DNA of 64,000 nt from Maricaulis sp039978735 (GCF_039978735.1 NZ_JBDWAS010000007.1:62001-126000), one strand, 5' to 3'. Counted from the first letter of the stretch, positions 27,655 through 37,881 are shown. Program-made: numbers and translations. Notes: generated by a model not told the origin, from the letters alone.

Positions 27655-28281
27655 TCAAACCCCGCCCTCCGGCGGGGTTTTTGCTTTTCCGGCCTCGAGC
27701 TCCTGTTTGAGCTGCTGCCGCTGATCCTGCAGCCCGTCGGGATAGTCGGCGACATCGCCGTATTCGAGAAAACCGTCATAGCGCCTGTGGGTTCCGGCCA
27801 CCCGCGCGGCATGCTTGATGGGGCACCAGTACTGTTCGGTCCGTGACGCGATTTCCGCCACATAGGCCAGTACGCCGTTGGCGTAGGCACAGTAGAGGCA
27901 GTTCAGCTTCTGGATCACATTGAGGTAGGGCAGCTTGTGCCGGTCGAAGACGACATAGTCGCGCCGGCGGACACGGGCGAGGCCGTAAACCCTGAAGCAG
28001 ATGGACTGGTACAGGCTGGCAAAGGCGTCGAGCGCCGCAATCGGCAGGACGACGATGTAGATGAAGGGCGCCGTGAGCACGGCCATGACGCCCGAGGCGA
28101 AGAGATAGCGGTGCAGTCCGATCTTCAGCGCCTGCTGCCGTTTGCGGACGCGGCGTGAAATCACCACCCGCCCCCGGCGCATGCGATAGCCAAAGGCGCG
28201 GCGCCGTTCGGCGAGCCGGTCTTCCAGCTCCGCTTCAAGCGTGCGAATTCTGGCAATCAGGTCGTCGATCTCGGCTCTCAT
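27655..28281 (-). CDS. Conserved hypothetical membrane-associated protein
   Basis: A 208-residue protein. It has an N-terminal coiled coil (residues 5-30), a basic stretch rich in Arg (30-50), one or two hydrophobic segments at about 60-95, then a strongly patterned region around FDRHKLPYLN and KLNCLYCAYANG with Cys128, Cys131 and Cys153 plus His157 (WCPIKH). This CxxC...C...H arrangement could bind a metal. The start at 28281 has GGAGAT just upstream. A longer frame reaching 28551 runs into ptsN. I recall similar conserved hypotheticals but no function. Confidence 0.75.
   Translation of the reverse strand: MRAEIDDLIARIRTLEAELEDRLAERRRAFGYRMRRGRVVISRRVRKRQQALKIGLHRYLFASGVMAVLTAPFIYIVVLPIAALDAFASLYQSICFRVYGLARVRRRDYVVFDRHKLPYLNVIQKLNCLYCAYANGVLAYVAEIASRTEQYWCPIKHAARVAGTHRRYDGFLEYGDVADYPDGLQDQRQQLKQELEAGKAKTPPEGGV
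27657..27682. terminator. Hairpin terminator after tRNA-Ala and repeats
   Basis: AAACCCCGCC-CTCC-GGCGGGGTTT followed by TT on the plus strand. It can end the tRNA transcript, and the inverted form lies at the very end of the convergent gene at 27655-28281. Confidence 0.8.
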
Positions 28282-28342
28282 GGCGATCTCCGCGGCAGGG
28301 CGGCTCGCATGATAGCGCGATCGGGAAGGCTTGTCTGACGGC

Positions 28343-28381
28343 CCGTCCGGGCTGTGACAAAACGCCTGACGGCCCGGACGG
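28343..28381 (-). terminator. Possible hairpin downstream of ptsN
   Basis: CCGTCCGGGC at 28343-28352 pairs with GCCCGGACGG at 28372-28381 across a 19-base loop, 25 bases after the ptsN stop. There is no clear T-run, so it may be a weak terminator or an RNA 3' end stabiliser. Confidence 0.4.
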
Positions 28382-28405
28382 AGCGAACCCCGTCCAGGCC
28401 GGTTA

Positions 28406-28870
28406 TCAGGCCGCGTCGGTCGCCGGCTCGCCGGCGAGGACGGCATGGACAGCTTCGTTGTCCGGAGCCGCGCGAAGCCGCTGACGCACATCCTCGCGGC
28501 GCAGGAGCCGGGAGACCCGGGCCAGCGCCTTGAGGTGTTCCGCACCGGCATCCTCCGGTGCGATCAGCATGAAGATGAGATCGGCAGGGCGGCCGTCGAT
28601 CGACTCGAAATCCACCGGCGTGCGCAGGCGCGCGAAAATGCCGACCACGGTGTCGATACCGGCCAGACGGGCGTGCGGAATCGCAACACCCTGGCCGACA
28701 CCGGTGGAGCCGAGCCGTTCGCGCTGGAGGACCGCGTCGAAAATTGCGCGCGCCGGCTGACCGGTGAGGTCGGCCGCCAGGTCGGACATGGCCTGCAGGG
28801 CCTGTTTCCGGCTGGACGCACCCAGATCGACATGCACCCCCCCGCTGGGGATCAAATCAGCTAACGCCAT
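28406..28870 (-). CDS. ptsN: PTS IIA-like nitrogen-regulatory protein PtsN
   Basis: A 154-residue EIIA(Ntr) domain. The phosphorylated histidine is His66 in GVGQGVAIPHARL. It ends the nitrogen phosphotransferase chain and in alphaproteobacteria is linked to potassium uptake and the stringent response. ATG at 28870 is preferred over 28948, which adds a non-family extension. The order rpoN-hpf-ptsN is conserved across proteobacteria. Confidence 0.93.
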   Translation of the reverse strand: MALADLIPSGGVHVDLGASSRKQALQAMSDLAADLTGQPARAIFDAVLQRERLGSTGVGQGVAIPHARLAGIDTVVGIFARLRTPVDFESIDGRPADLIFMLIAPEDAGAEHLKALARVSRLLRREDVRQRLRAAPDNEAVHAVLAGEPATDAA

Positions 28871-28898
28871 GCTTCGCTTCTCGTTGCTGGGCCGGTTG

Positions 28899-29528
28899 CT
28901 ACTCGGCCGGCTCCGGTCGGTCAACTCGGGAGGGGTCGACCCAGCCAATATGCCCGTCAGGGCGGCGATACACGATGTTCAGACCGCCATTGGCCGCGTT
29001 GCGGAACATCAGGAAGGGCGAATCCGCCGCATCCAGTTCCAGCGAGGCCATGCCGACCGTCAGCGTACGCACCTCGCCCGGCCGCTCGGCAATCACGATG
29101 GGCTCCGGTGCACCGGTTGCGGGTGCGCCGTGATCCTCGTCATCGTCGAAATCGTCTTCGTTCCAGGTATCGGGACTGCCCTTGAGCACGACAATCTGAA
29201 GCGACTCGGCCGGAAGTTCGGCCTTGTTCGCATTGTGGTGGTTCTTCAGTTTCCGCTTGTAGCGGCGGAGGCGCTTCTCCAGGCGCTCCATCGTGTTTTC
29301 CGCTGCCTTGTAGGCATCGTCGGCTTCGCCGTGTGCCTGCAGCATGGCGCCCGAGGGCAGATGTACCGAACAGTCGACGCGAAAGCCGATGCCCTCGCGC
29401 GAGATCGATACATAGGCTTCGCCCGGACGATTGAAGTATTTGGATACGCCGTCTTCAACCCGCGACAGGATCTGTTCCCGCAGCGCGTCGCTGACGTCGA
29501 TACCCTTGCTGACCACCTGTATTTGCAT
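28899..29528 (-). CDS. hpf: Long-form ribosome hibernation promoting factor
   Basis: A 209-residue protein. The N-terminal S30AE domain (MQIQVVSKGIDVSDALR, then the basic helix RLEKRLRRYKRKLKNHH) binds the decoding centre. An acidic linker with DDFDDDED leads to the C-terminal dimerisation domain (SPFLMFRNAANGGLNIVYRRPDGHIGWVDP). The long form drives 100S ribosome dimers in stationary phase. The start MQIQ at 29528 is preferred over 29549. It lies between rpoN and ptsN. Confidence 0.93.
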   Translation of the reverse strand: MQIQVVSKGIDVSDALREQILSRVEDGVSKYFNRPGEAYVSISREGIGFRVDCSVHLPSGAMLQAHGEADDAYKAAENTMERLEKRLRRYKRKLKNHHNANKAELPAESLQIVVLKGSPDTWNEDDFDDDEDHGAPATGAPEPIVIAERPGEVRTLTVGMASLELDAADSPFLMFRNAANGGLNIVYRRPDGHIGWVDPSRVDRPEPAE

Positions 29529-29714
29529 GCGCTCCTTCCCGCTGGCCATACACCAGCACGTGAGGCGTTGACATCACGGTGCCGCCCCTCCCCGGAAAGC
29601 GGGCGGAACCTAGTCGCGGGGTGGGCCGGGAGTCAATGCGTGTGTACTCCGGTCAGCCGACGAACCGCGACTGCGGCGGATGGGGGTCCGCCGGGGCGCT
29701 TGTTCAGGCCTTCC

Positions 29715-31226
<1,512 letters not shown>

Positions 31227-31263
31227 GTGAACCTCTGTTTGGTACGTTTCCTGCAGAGGTTAA

Positions 31264-32031
31264 TCAGGCAAAACTTTCTCCGAGATAAACGCGGCGCACG
31301 TCCGGGTCGGCCCGGATCTCCGCCGGCGAACCCTCGAACAGCACCTCACCCTCGTGGATGATCGTTGCTCTGTCAGTGATTTCAAGGGTTTCACGGACGT
31401 TGTGGTCGGTAATGAGAATGCCGATTCCGCGCTCGCGCAGAAAGCGGATCAGGTCGCGGATATCGGTGATTGCAAGCGGATCGATGCCCGCGAAGGGCTC
31501 GTCGAGCAGCATGAAGGAGGGGCGAGTCGCCAGGGCGCGGGCGATTTCCACCCGCCGTCTCTCCCCGCCCGACAGCGAGGGCGCCGGGGCGTCGCGCAGG
31601 TGGGCGATGCGCAGCTCTTCCAGCAACTGGTTCACCAGTTCGTGGCGTGCATCCCGATCTTTTTCAACGACTTCCGCGACAGCCAGCACGTTCTGCTCGA
31701 CTGTCATGCCGTGAAAGATCGATTTTTCCTGGGGCAGGTATCCGATGCCCAGACGGGCCCGCTGATACATGGGCAGGCGGGTGATGTCCTCACCGTCCAG
31801 GAGGATTCGGCCGTAATCCGCCTCCACCAGCCCGGTAATCATATAAAAGCACGTGGTCTTGCCGGCGCCGTTCGGGCCGAGCAGTCCGGCGACCTCGCCG
31901 CGCTCGAGCGAAACCGACACGCCTTTCACGACCGGGCGCTTGCCATAGGCCTTGCCGATCTTCTCGACAACGAGTCCGTCGCCGGTCGCGGTTTCGGGCG
32001 CAGGGGCCGGATGGAATTCGCTGAAGGCCAT
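31264..32031 (-). CDS. lptB: LPS export ABC transporter ATPase LptB
   Basis: An ABC ATPase of 255 residues from the ATG at 32031. Walker A is GPNGAGKT (52-59), the signature LSGGERRRVEIARAL, Walker B FMLLDEPFAGIDP, and the switch His is in LITDHNVRET. With LptF and LptG it powers extraction of LPS from the inner membrane. An in-frame ATG at 32046 overlaps the lptA stop and is an equally possible start. Longer extensions are not family-like. Confidence 0.95.
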   Translation of the reverse strand: MAFSEFHPAPAPETATGDGLVVEKIGKAYGKRPVVKGVSVSLERGEVAGLLGPNGAGKTTCFYMITGLVEADYGRILLDGEDITRLPMYQRARLGIGYLPQEKSIFHGMTVEQNVLAVAEVVEKDRDARHELVNQLLEELRIAHLRDAPAPSLSGGERRRVEIARALATRPSFMLLDEPFAGIDPLAITDIRDLIRFLRERGIGILITDHNVRETLEITDRATIIHEGEVLFEGSPAEIRADPDVRRVYLGESFA

Positions 32032-32038
32032 GCCGGTT

Positions 32039-32632
32039 CTATCCATCCGTCTCTTCGGTGCCGCCGCCATTGCCTTCGCCCTCATCCGGGTCGGCAGCCT
32101 CTTCATTGCCACGCGGATGGATGACCATGCGCACGCGGGCGCCATCGCCGGCTTCGCCGAAGGAGGAGTTTCCGGTCACCAGATCGGTCACGAACCGCGT
32201 CGCGGTGAACACGTCCTCGCCCTGGGTGATGACGACATCGCCGGTCAGGGTGATGGTTTCCTCGGCCAGAAGATAGACGCCGCGATCGCCGCGCGCGCGC
32301 TGTTCCGGCGTGGTGTAGAAGACATTCCCGGTCGCCACGATGCGCTCGATATTGCCCAGGTTTCCGGTCGGGCCCGAGCCGGTGCTCTGGCCGTCGAAGA
32401 AGACCTCGATCCGGTCGGCGCGCAGGCTGCTGGTCCCCTGCACGACATTGACATTGCCGGTCCACACGGCCCGGTTTTCCGGGTTGAACAGCTCGGAATG
32501 GTCCGCCTCGATGTCCAGCGGCAGACGGGAATCGCCGATCTGGGCCAGGCTGGCCGATGTCAGGGCTGTCGGGGCCAGGACGAGAGCGACCAGTACGGCG
32601 GCGCAGGCCCGGAGTGCTGTCAGTCGCATCAT
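32039..32632 (-). CDS. lptA: LPS transport periplasmic protein LptA
   Basis: A 197-residue protein with signal peptide (cut near LASAQ-like SASLAQ) and an OstA-type beta-jellyroll: PLDIEADHSELF, AVWTGNVNVVQG, LRADRIEVFF and TLTGDVVITQGEDVF. The C-terminal tail is acidic and Gly-rich. It bridges LPS between the inner-membrane LptC and the outer-membrane LptD. ATG at 32632 overlaps the lptC stop by four bases. Confidence 0.92.
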   Translation of the reverse strand: MMRLTALRACAAVLVALVLAPTALTSASLAQIGDSRLPLDIEADHSELFNPENRAVWTGNVNVVQGTSSLRADRIEVFFDGQSTGSGPTGNLGNIERIVATGNVFYTTPEQRARGDRGVYLLAEETITLTGDVVITQGEDVFTATRFVTDLVTGNSSFGEAGDGARVRMVIHPRGNEEAADPDEGEGNGGGTEETDG

Positions 32633-33330
32633 TCGCTTCCTTCTTCTTGCGCGGCGCGCGACAGATCGGTGCGCTCCTGAACGAGAGTCATGCGGACGTT
32701 TCCGTCAAAAATCAAAAGATCCCCGCCTTCGCGGATTTCATAGCTGTCGGCCCGGATCGTGCCCATAGGCCCCGAACCTTCGACCGGCCGCTCGCCGACG
32801 ACCCGCGCCTCGCGCAGGAAAATCCGCGCATGCTCAGAGGCGAAGCTGTAGCCGTCATCGGTGTCCAGATTGACGTCGGAATAGAGGTCCAGCACCCGGT
32901 TATTGGCATCATAGCGGCCGGTCTGCGCCAGCACGCTGGAGGCATCGGTCTCCAGGAAATCATAGTCCAGGCGCGGACGTTCCAGATCGGTGATGTCCGG
33001 CGCCCCGCCCCGCTGGCGGATCGCGGCGTCGGCGGTCAGGACATAGGGGATGAGCGCGTCGTCACGCCCCACAAAGCGCGGATTGACCATGCGGCTGTCC
33101 GAGCTGACCATCTCGGTCTTGCCGGCGACGCTGCCCTGGCTGCCCATGATCAGCTGCACGACCAGCAGGACTGCGATCGCTGCGGCAGCAATCATGAAGC
33201 CCAGGCGCAGCCGCCGCACGAATGCCGTACGCCGCCGGGCGACGCCGAGCGCCAGCGCACGGCGCGGTTCCCAGCTGCCGTGATGGGGGGGCTGAAAGGC
33301 CTCGAGGCCGGGGTTGGCAGTCACGCTCAT
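32629..33330 (-). CDS. lptC: LPS export protein LptC
   Basis: A 233-residue bitopic protein. It has a basic cytoplasmic N-terminus, one transmembrane helix (about residues 45-65, FMIAAAAIAVLLVVQLIMG), then a periplasmic LptC jellyroll with VYDL-like repeats ending in LLIFDGNVRMTL. It takes LPS from the LptB2FG complex. Order lptC-lptA-lptB on one strand with overlaps implies one operon. Confidence 0.9.
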   Translation of the reverse strand: MSVTANPGLEAFQPPHHGSWEPRRALALGVARRRTAFVRRLRLGFMIAAAAIAVLLVVQLIMGSQGSVAGKTEMVSSDSRMVNPRFVGRDDALIPYVLTADAAIRQRGGAPDITDLERPRLDYDFLETDASSVLAQTGRYDANNRVLDLYSDVNLDTDDGYSFASEHARIFLREARVVGERPVEGSGPMGTIRADSYEIREGGDLLIFDGNVRMTLVQERTDLSRAAQEEGSE

Positions 33331-33419
33331 GAGCCGTCAATGGTTGGCGGCGTCCGGCGCAGTGCCGGGCGCGGCAGTAGAAAGACCAGTCTTCGCAGGC
33401 CTTTTCAAGGCAATCCGGT

Positions 33420-34034
33420 TCAGGTGTGCGCGAAAATGTCGGTTTCCGGCCAGCCGGCCAGATCGAGCTTTGCGCGCGTCGGCAGGAAGTCGAAACAGGC
33501 CTTGGCGAGCGCCATGCGGTCCTCGCGCTCCAGCATCAGGGTCAGCCGGTCGCGCAGGGCATGCAGATGCAGTACGTCGGAGGCGGCATATTCCAGCTGC
33601 GCCGGGCTCAGCTCGTCCGCGCCCCAGTCCGAGCTCTGCTGCTGCTTGTTCATGTCGACGCCGACAAGCTCGCGCGTCACGTCCTTCAAACCGTGCCGGT
33701 CGGTATAGGTACGGCACAGTTTTGAGGCAATTTTGGTGCAGAAAACGGGCGCCAATGTCACACCAAGGTAGCGTTCGACCATCGCCACATCGAAACGGGC
33801 GAAGTGCAGGATCTTCTCGGTGCCCGGATCCGACAGCAGCGCCTTCAGGTTCGGACAGTCATAGGTCTTGCGGTCCATCTGCACGACATGCGCGTCGCCA
33901 TCGCCGGCCGACAATTGCACCACGCACAGCATGTCCCGCGTCAGCGACAGACCCATCGTTTCGGTGTCGACGGCAACGGCCGGGCCGAGGTCGAGGCCGG
34001 CGGGCAGGTCGCCCTTGTGGTAGTGCACGGTCAT
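33420..34034 (-). CDS. rnd: Ribonuclease D, short form
   Basis: A 204-residue 3'-5' exonuclease of the DEDD family. Exo motifs are AVDTETMGL (Exo I), HFARFDVAMVERY (Exo II) and the Tyr-x3-Asp in EYAASDVLHLH (Exo III). It lacks the HRDC domains of E. coli RNase D, as in most alphaproteobacterial versions. It trims tRNA and other RNA 3' ends. It lies just upstream of lptC, a common alphaproteobacterial order. Confidence 0.9.
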   Translation of the reverse strand: MTVHYHKGDLPAGLDLGPAVAVDTETMGLSLTRDMLCVVQLSAGDGDAHVVQMDRKTYDCPNLKALLSDPGTEKILHFARFDVAMVERYLGVTLAPVFCTKIASKLCRTYTDRHGLKDVTRELVGVDMNKQQQSSDWGADELSPAQLEYAASDVLHLHALRDRLTLMLEREDRMALAKACFDFLPTRAKLDLAGWPETDIFAHT

Positions 34035-34065
34035 GATCGGATTTCCTTGCTCGTGAAGACCGGTC

Positions 34066-35334
34066 CTAGCGCCGCGACGCCGCCGGCGCAATGCGCTCGA
34101 GCTTGTCGTCCAGGCTGCGCCGGTCGTCGCGGTTGAGGAATTGCGGAGGCGACACCTCGGGCTCCGGCCGGGTCCGTTCCAGATCGTCGAACATGGCCGT
34201 CGCCGCCTGTCCGTCCGGACGCTCCAGCCAGGCCTGCCGCCGTTCACGCAGCGCATCGGCGGTCGAGGCGGCGGTCTGCGGCGTCAGCCTTACGCCGAAG
34301 GGAACGGTACCCGAGGGCGCTTCGATCCGTTCCAGCCGCATGCGCTCCAGCATCGCCTGACCGACATGCGGCAGATAGTGCGAGGGCTCGTAGAAGGCGG
34401 GGTGTGCGCCGGTCTGTTCCGGTCCCGGCGCTGGCTGCCGGGCGAAGGGCTGGAAGCCCGAAAAGTCCCACAGCACGGCGCCGCCACCGGGCACGCAGGC
34501 CTCGACCGGCTCGCGGTCGGCATAGGCTTCGAAGGTCTCTGCCAGCAATTGCCGGAAGGCGAGATATTCGTCCAGCTCGCCTGCGCGGACCATCGCTTCC
34601 TCGCGCCAGGCATGCAGGGGGTGAATGAAGCCCGTCACCTGGATGCCGGAGGCGGTCAATGCATCGAGCACGTCCTGGAACATCATCAGGCGTTCCGGAT
34701 CGAAGGTGTAGCCCTGATACCAGGAATAGATGCCGCGCGAGCCGCTCTCATAGCGCTCGCGCTGGGCGCCGGCCGGATAGGTGTCGGCCCAGGGCATGCG
34801 AGGTTCGCCGCCGGTCAGATTGTCGGCGATCAGCTGCAGCGAGGCGCCGAACGTGTTGGGCGACAGCGAGACGCGGGCGAGCGACAGCCAGCGGCGACCG
34901 TCGGTCAGCGCCGACAGCCAGTAGGTCGCCTTGGCCTTGGAGTGGACGCCGAACTCGTCGAGATCGAGCCCGATGACCACGCAGCGCAGCTCCTCATTCC
35001 GCGCCGCCAGGGCCGCGGCCTGGGACAGTTCGAAGATGTTCGTGCCGCGCATTCCGGCGTTGTAGATGCCGCCGGGCCAGTGTTCCGGCTGGTGCGGGAA
35101 ACCATCCACCGTGCGCGACGAACCCAGCAGGATGGCCCGGTCGCCGCCCCGTGCCAGCCGGTCGGCGACATGCACCCGTCCACCGTCTTCCAGCAGGCGC
35201 GTATCGCGCGCCGTCAGGCCGGGAATGTCCGGTGCGCCGGTGATGCCGAACGGATCGACAAGCGCGTTGAACCCGCCGAACAGGGCCAGGCCGGCGAAAA
35301 GGGCGATCAGCAATGTCGAGGCGTAGCGCGTCAT
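34066..35334 (-). CDS. AlgJ/AlgX-like SGNH-fold membrane-anchored protein
   Basis: A 422-residue protein with an N-terminal membrane anchor (about residues 5-25) and a periplasmic domain that begins with ILLGSSRTVDGF, resembling the GSSR/GDS block of SGNH-type acyl-transfer partners. Such proteins accept acyl groups moved across the membrane by an MBOAT enzyme and place them on a polysaccharide. The MBOAT gene ends 10 bases upstream, so the two form a pair. The substrate is unknown. The C-terminus (after ~350) is charged and not family-typical. Catalytic residues cannot be assigned firmly by eye. Confidence 0.7.
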   Translation of the reverse strand: MTRYASTLLIALFAGLALFGGFNALVDPFGITGAPDIPGLTARDTRLLEDGGRVHVADRLARGGDRAILLGSSRTVDGFPHQPEHWPGGIYNAGMRGTNIFELSQAAALAARNEELRCVVIGLDLDEFGVHSKAKATYWLSALTDGRRWLSLARVSLSPNTFGASLQLIADNLTGGEPRMPWADTYPAGAQRERYESGSRGIYSWYQGYTFDPERLMMFQDVLDALTASGIQVTGFIHPLHAWREEAMVRAGELDEYLAFRQLLAETFEAYADREPVEACVPGGGAVLWDFSGFQPFARQPAPGPEQTGAHPAFYEPSHYLPHVGQAMLERMRLERIEAPSGTVPFGVRLTPQTAASTADALRERRQAWLERPDGQAATAMFDDLERTRPEPEVSPPQFLNRDDRRSLDDKLERIAPAASRR

Positions 35335-35344
35335 CCCTGTCCCC

Positions 35345-36796
35345 TCAGAATGTGTAATAGATGAATTCGGACGTCTTCCAGGCGTTCAGTACCGACAGGA
35401 AGAGCAAGGCCGCTGCGGCGATCGCGGTGCCACGCGAGAATTTCCAGCGCGGACCGGGCTTGGGACGGATTTCCGCATCCTTCATCGTCTGCTCGTCGAT
35501 CACGTCGGAGAAGACTTCCGGCGTATCCGGCAGCGACCAGACAATGCCCAGGCCCAGCACGATCCAGGCGATCGCCTCGACGGTGACGCCTTCCAGTCCC
35601 AGACCGGAGAAGCCGAACATGCCGGCCAGGATGCGGCCTGCGCCGGACCAGCTTTCGGCCCGGAAGAAGACCCAGGCGATCGTCGTGAAGGCGAAGGTGA
35701 GACCGATCGCGATCACCTTGCGCCGGCCCGCAAACCAGTTCTTCGGGCCCCATTTGGCCCAGAAATGGTTCACCGTCAGGCCCAGCCCGTGCAGTCCGCC
35801 CCATATGACAAATGTCCAGGCGGCGCCGTGCCAGAGCCCGCCCAGCAGCATGGTGGCGAACAGGTTCACATAGCGGCGCACCTCGCCCTTCCGGTTGCCG
35901 CCGAGCGGGATGTAGAGATGGTCGCGCAGGAAATGGCTGAGCGTGATGTGCCAGCGCCGCCAGAACTCCACCACCGAGGCTGACTTGTAGGGCCCGTTGA
36001 AATTCACAGGCAGGCGGTAGCCCAGGCAGCGGGCGAGGCCCAGCGCCATGTCGGAATAGCCCGAAAAGTCGAAGAAGATCTGCAGCGCATAGGCCACCGC
36101 ACCGATCCAGGCGGCAATCAGGCCCGGCTCGCCGCCGCGTTCAGCCATGGCGAACAGCGACGAGGCGAAGGGTTCGATATTCTCCGCGATCAGCACTTTC
36201 TTCGCCAGGCCGATCGAGAAGATGGTCAGGCCGATGCCCAGATTGGCGGACAGGTCGTCCTTGCGCTTGTCGTCGGCAAACTGCGCCGCGATCTGGTGGT
36301 GCTGCACCAGCGGGCCGGCGACGATGTGCGGGAAGAAGCTGACAAAGAGCGTGTGCGAGAAGATGTGGCCGGGAGCCGTCTTCTTGCGGGCGATGTCGAC
36401 CAGGAAGGAGATCTGCTGGAAGGAGAAGAAGGAGATCGCCAGCGGCAGGCCGACATTGAGCAGGGGCAGTTCCAGCGGGGTCAGCGCGTTGACATTGCCG
36501 ATCAGGAAGTCGGCGTATTTGAAGAAGCCCAGCAGGGCCAGATTGAAGATGATGCCGATGGCGAGGAAGGGCTGGTTGCCCCATCGGGCCATGGCCCGGG
36601 CCACGATGTGGTTCATCGCCACCGAGAACAGCAGCAGCGGCAGGTTCCGCACATCCCACCAGGCATAGAAGACCAGCGAGGCGAGGTTCAGGATGAACAG
36701 CGCCGCCAGATGGCTCAGATAGCGCCGCGCCAGATAGTAGGCCGCCAGCACGCCGGGCAGGAAAAGAAACAGGAATTCGAACGAATTGAAGAGCAT
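35345..36796 (-). CDS. MBOAT-family O-acyltransferase (AlgI-like)
   Basis: A 483-residue polytopic membrane protein, start MLFNSFEFLFLFLPGVL at 36796. Family motifs are PHIVAGPLVQHHQI, FFDFSGYSDMALGLA, NGPYKSASVVEFWRRWHITLS and LLGGLWHGAAWTF with the catalytic His. AlgI-type MBOATs move acetyl or other acyl groups across the inner membrane for polysaccharide O-acylation. The gene downstream encodes a plausible periplasmic partner. The polymer is unknown. No alginate or cellulose genes are in the window. Confidence 0.92.
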   Translation of the reverse strand: MLFNSFEFLFLFLPGVLAAYYLARRYLSHLAALFILNLASLVFYAWWDVRNLPLLLFSVAMNHIVARAMARWGNQPFLAIGIIFNLALLGFFKYADFLIGNVNALTPLELPLLNVGLPLAISFFSFQQISFLVDIARKKTAPGHIFSHTLFVSFFPHIVAGPLVQHHQIAAQFADDKRKDDLSANLGIGLTIFSIGLAKKVLIAENIEPFASSLFAMAERGGEPGLIAAWIGAVAYALQIFFDFSGYSDMALGLARCLGYRLPVNFNGPYKSASVVEFWRRWHITLSHFLRDHLYIPLGGNRKGEVRRYVNLFATMLLGGLWHGAAWTFVIWGGLHGLGLTVNHFWAKWGPKNWFAGRRKVIAIGLTFAFTTIAWVFFRAESWSGAGRILAGMFGFSGLGLEGVTVEAIAWIVLGLGIVWSLPDTPEVFSDVIDEQTMKDAEIRPKPGPRWKFSRGTAIAAAALLFLSVLNAWKTSEFIYYTF

Positions 36797-37117
36797 GTCG
36801 CGGCCCGGCCCCCGAGGTCCGGGGACGCTAACGGCCCGGGCCCTGTGCGGCAAGACAGGCCTGCACGGAAGGTGGGGAGCAGGGAGAGCGCCCGCCGGCC
36901 TCGGTTTTGTGACACTTACGTGTCAGACGGGCGAGAACCCAAAGCTTAATTCATCGTAAAATCACGAAATGAATGTCATATTACCTTTAAAAATCAGCGC
37001 ATGCAGGGGTTTGCGTGAAATCACGTATGATCCGTGTACGGACTTTACAGGCAGTGTGAGTTCTGTAACATAAGCGTCATACAAACGCTGTTTCAGATTC
37101 TCACAGGAGGAGAAGTC
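36797..37117. promoter_or_regulatory. Divergent 321-base regulatory region
   Basis: No gene fits here. It separates the MBOAT gene from the secreted-protein gene at 37118 and is clearly more AT-rich than its surroundings after position 36940. It holds the inverted repeat TGACAC-TTAC-GTGTCA at 36910-36925. It also holds a possible sigma-70 promoter, TTTACA (37044-37049), 16 bases, TAACAT (37066-37071), for the rightward gene. The repeated word AAATCACG appears near 36960 and 37017. All are sequence-level suggestions. Confidence 0.45.
36910..36925. promoter_or_regulatory. Inverted repeat TGACAC-N4-GTGTCA
   Basis: Six-base perfect arms around TTAC. The arrangement suits a homodimeric regulator site upstream of the MBOAT gene or the secreted protein. 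No regulator is identified. Confidence 0.4.
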
Positions 37118-37549
37118 ATGAAAAAGACAAGCATGATGATCGCTGCTTCCCTCGCTGGCGCCCTCGCCCTGGCCGGACAGGTCACGGCTCAACGCGCCCC
37201 GGTCCAGGGTGAAGCCTTTGTTCTTGAAATGCTCGGTCAGCGCAGTTGGGAAGTATCCTGCCGTCTGACCCAGGGTGATGGCGATGCCATCGAAACCCGT
37301 GAGGCCGGCCGGGGCCTGCATGACAATGGCCGCTTCGCCATCGGCGATGTGACCGGCGGTCTGTGCTCCTACTCCGTGCCCGAGCGCGGCGAGCTGCGCC
37401 TGACCATGGATGTCGAGCACACGGCTTTCAACTGCCCGTTCACGGTGACCGAGGCCGGCTTCTGCCGCGCCTATCTCCAGCCGGGCGATAGCGGCAGCTT
37501 CCAGATCACCCGCCGTTCGGCCGGTGCGAGCGCTGTCACCGGTTCGTAA
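37118..37549 (+). CDS. Small secreted hypothetical protein
   Basis: A 143-residue protein with a strong signal peptide (MKKTSMMIAASLAGALALAGQ, cut after VTA) and a GGAGGAG site 6 bases before ATG 37118. The mature part has four cysteines (in VSCRL, GGLCSY, FNCPF and GFCRA), suggesting two disulfides in the periplasm. No known domain is recognised. A leader with a promoter-like element and a strong terminator shows it is a single-gene unit. Confidence 0.82.
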   Translation: MKKTSMMIAASLAGALALAGQVTAQRAPVQGEAFVLEMLGQRSWEVSCRLTQGDGDAIETREAGRGLHDNGRFAIGDVTGGLCSYSVPERGELRLTMDVEHTAFNCPFTVTEAGFCRAYLQPGDSGSFQITRRSAGASAVTGS

Positions 37550-37599
37550 GCGACCGGCGCAAGACCCCCAACCTGTACGAAGCACTTACAGGTCAATGA

Positions 37600-37632
37600 A
37601 ACGCCCGGCCGGGACATCGGCCGGGCGTTTTG
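37600..37632 (+). terminator. Rho-independent terminator
   Basis: ACGCCCGGCC-GGGACATC-GGCCGGGCGT, a perfect 10-bp stem, is followed by TTTTGC. It sits 51 bases after the secreted-protein stop. Confidence 0.85.
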
Positions 37633-37794
37633 CTGGGGCCGTGGGTTTCGCTGCGATAAGGAATAGCGGGGGCGAAACGGCGCTTGCCGATCGCAGCGCA
37701 ACGCCGCAAAAAATTCTGTTCCTGAAGGGTATCGATCCGGCTGGAAACGGGCTCACCGCCCGCCATCGCGCCTGAACTGAAGATCCGGAGAGGA

Positions 37795-37881
<87 letters not shown>

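Noticed and set aside
36943..36960. Second CtrA box (TTAA-N7-TAAA)
   Set aside because: The second half is TAAA, not TTAA, in an AT-rich leader where partial matches are expected.
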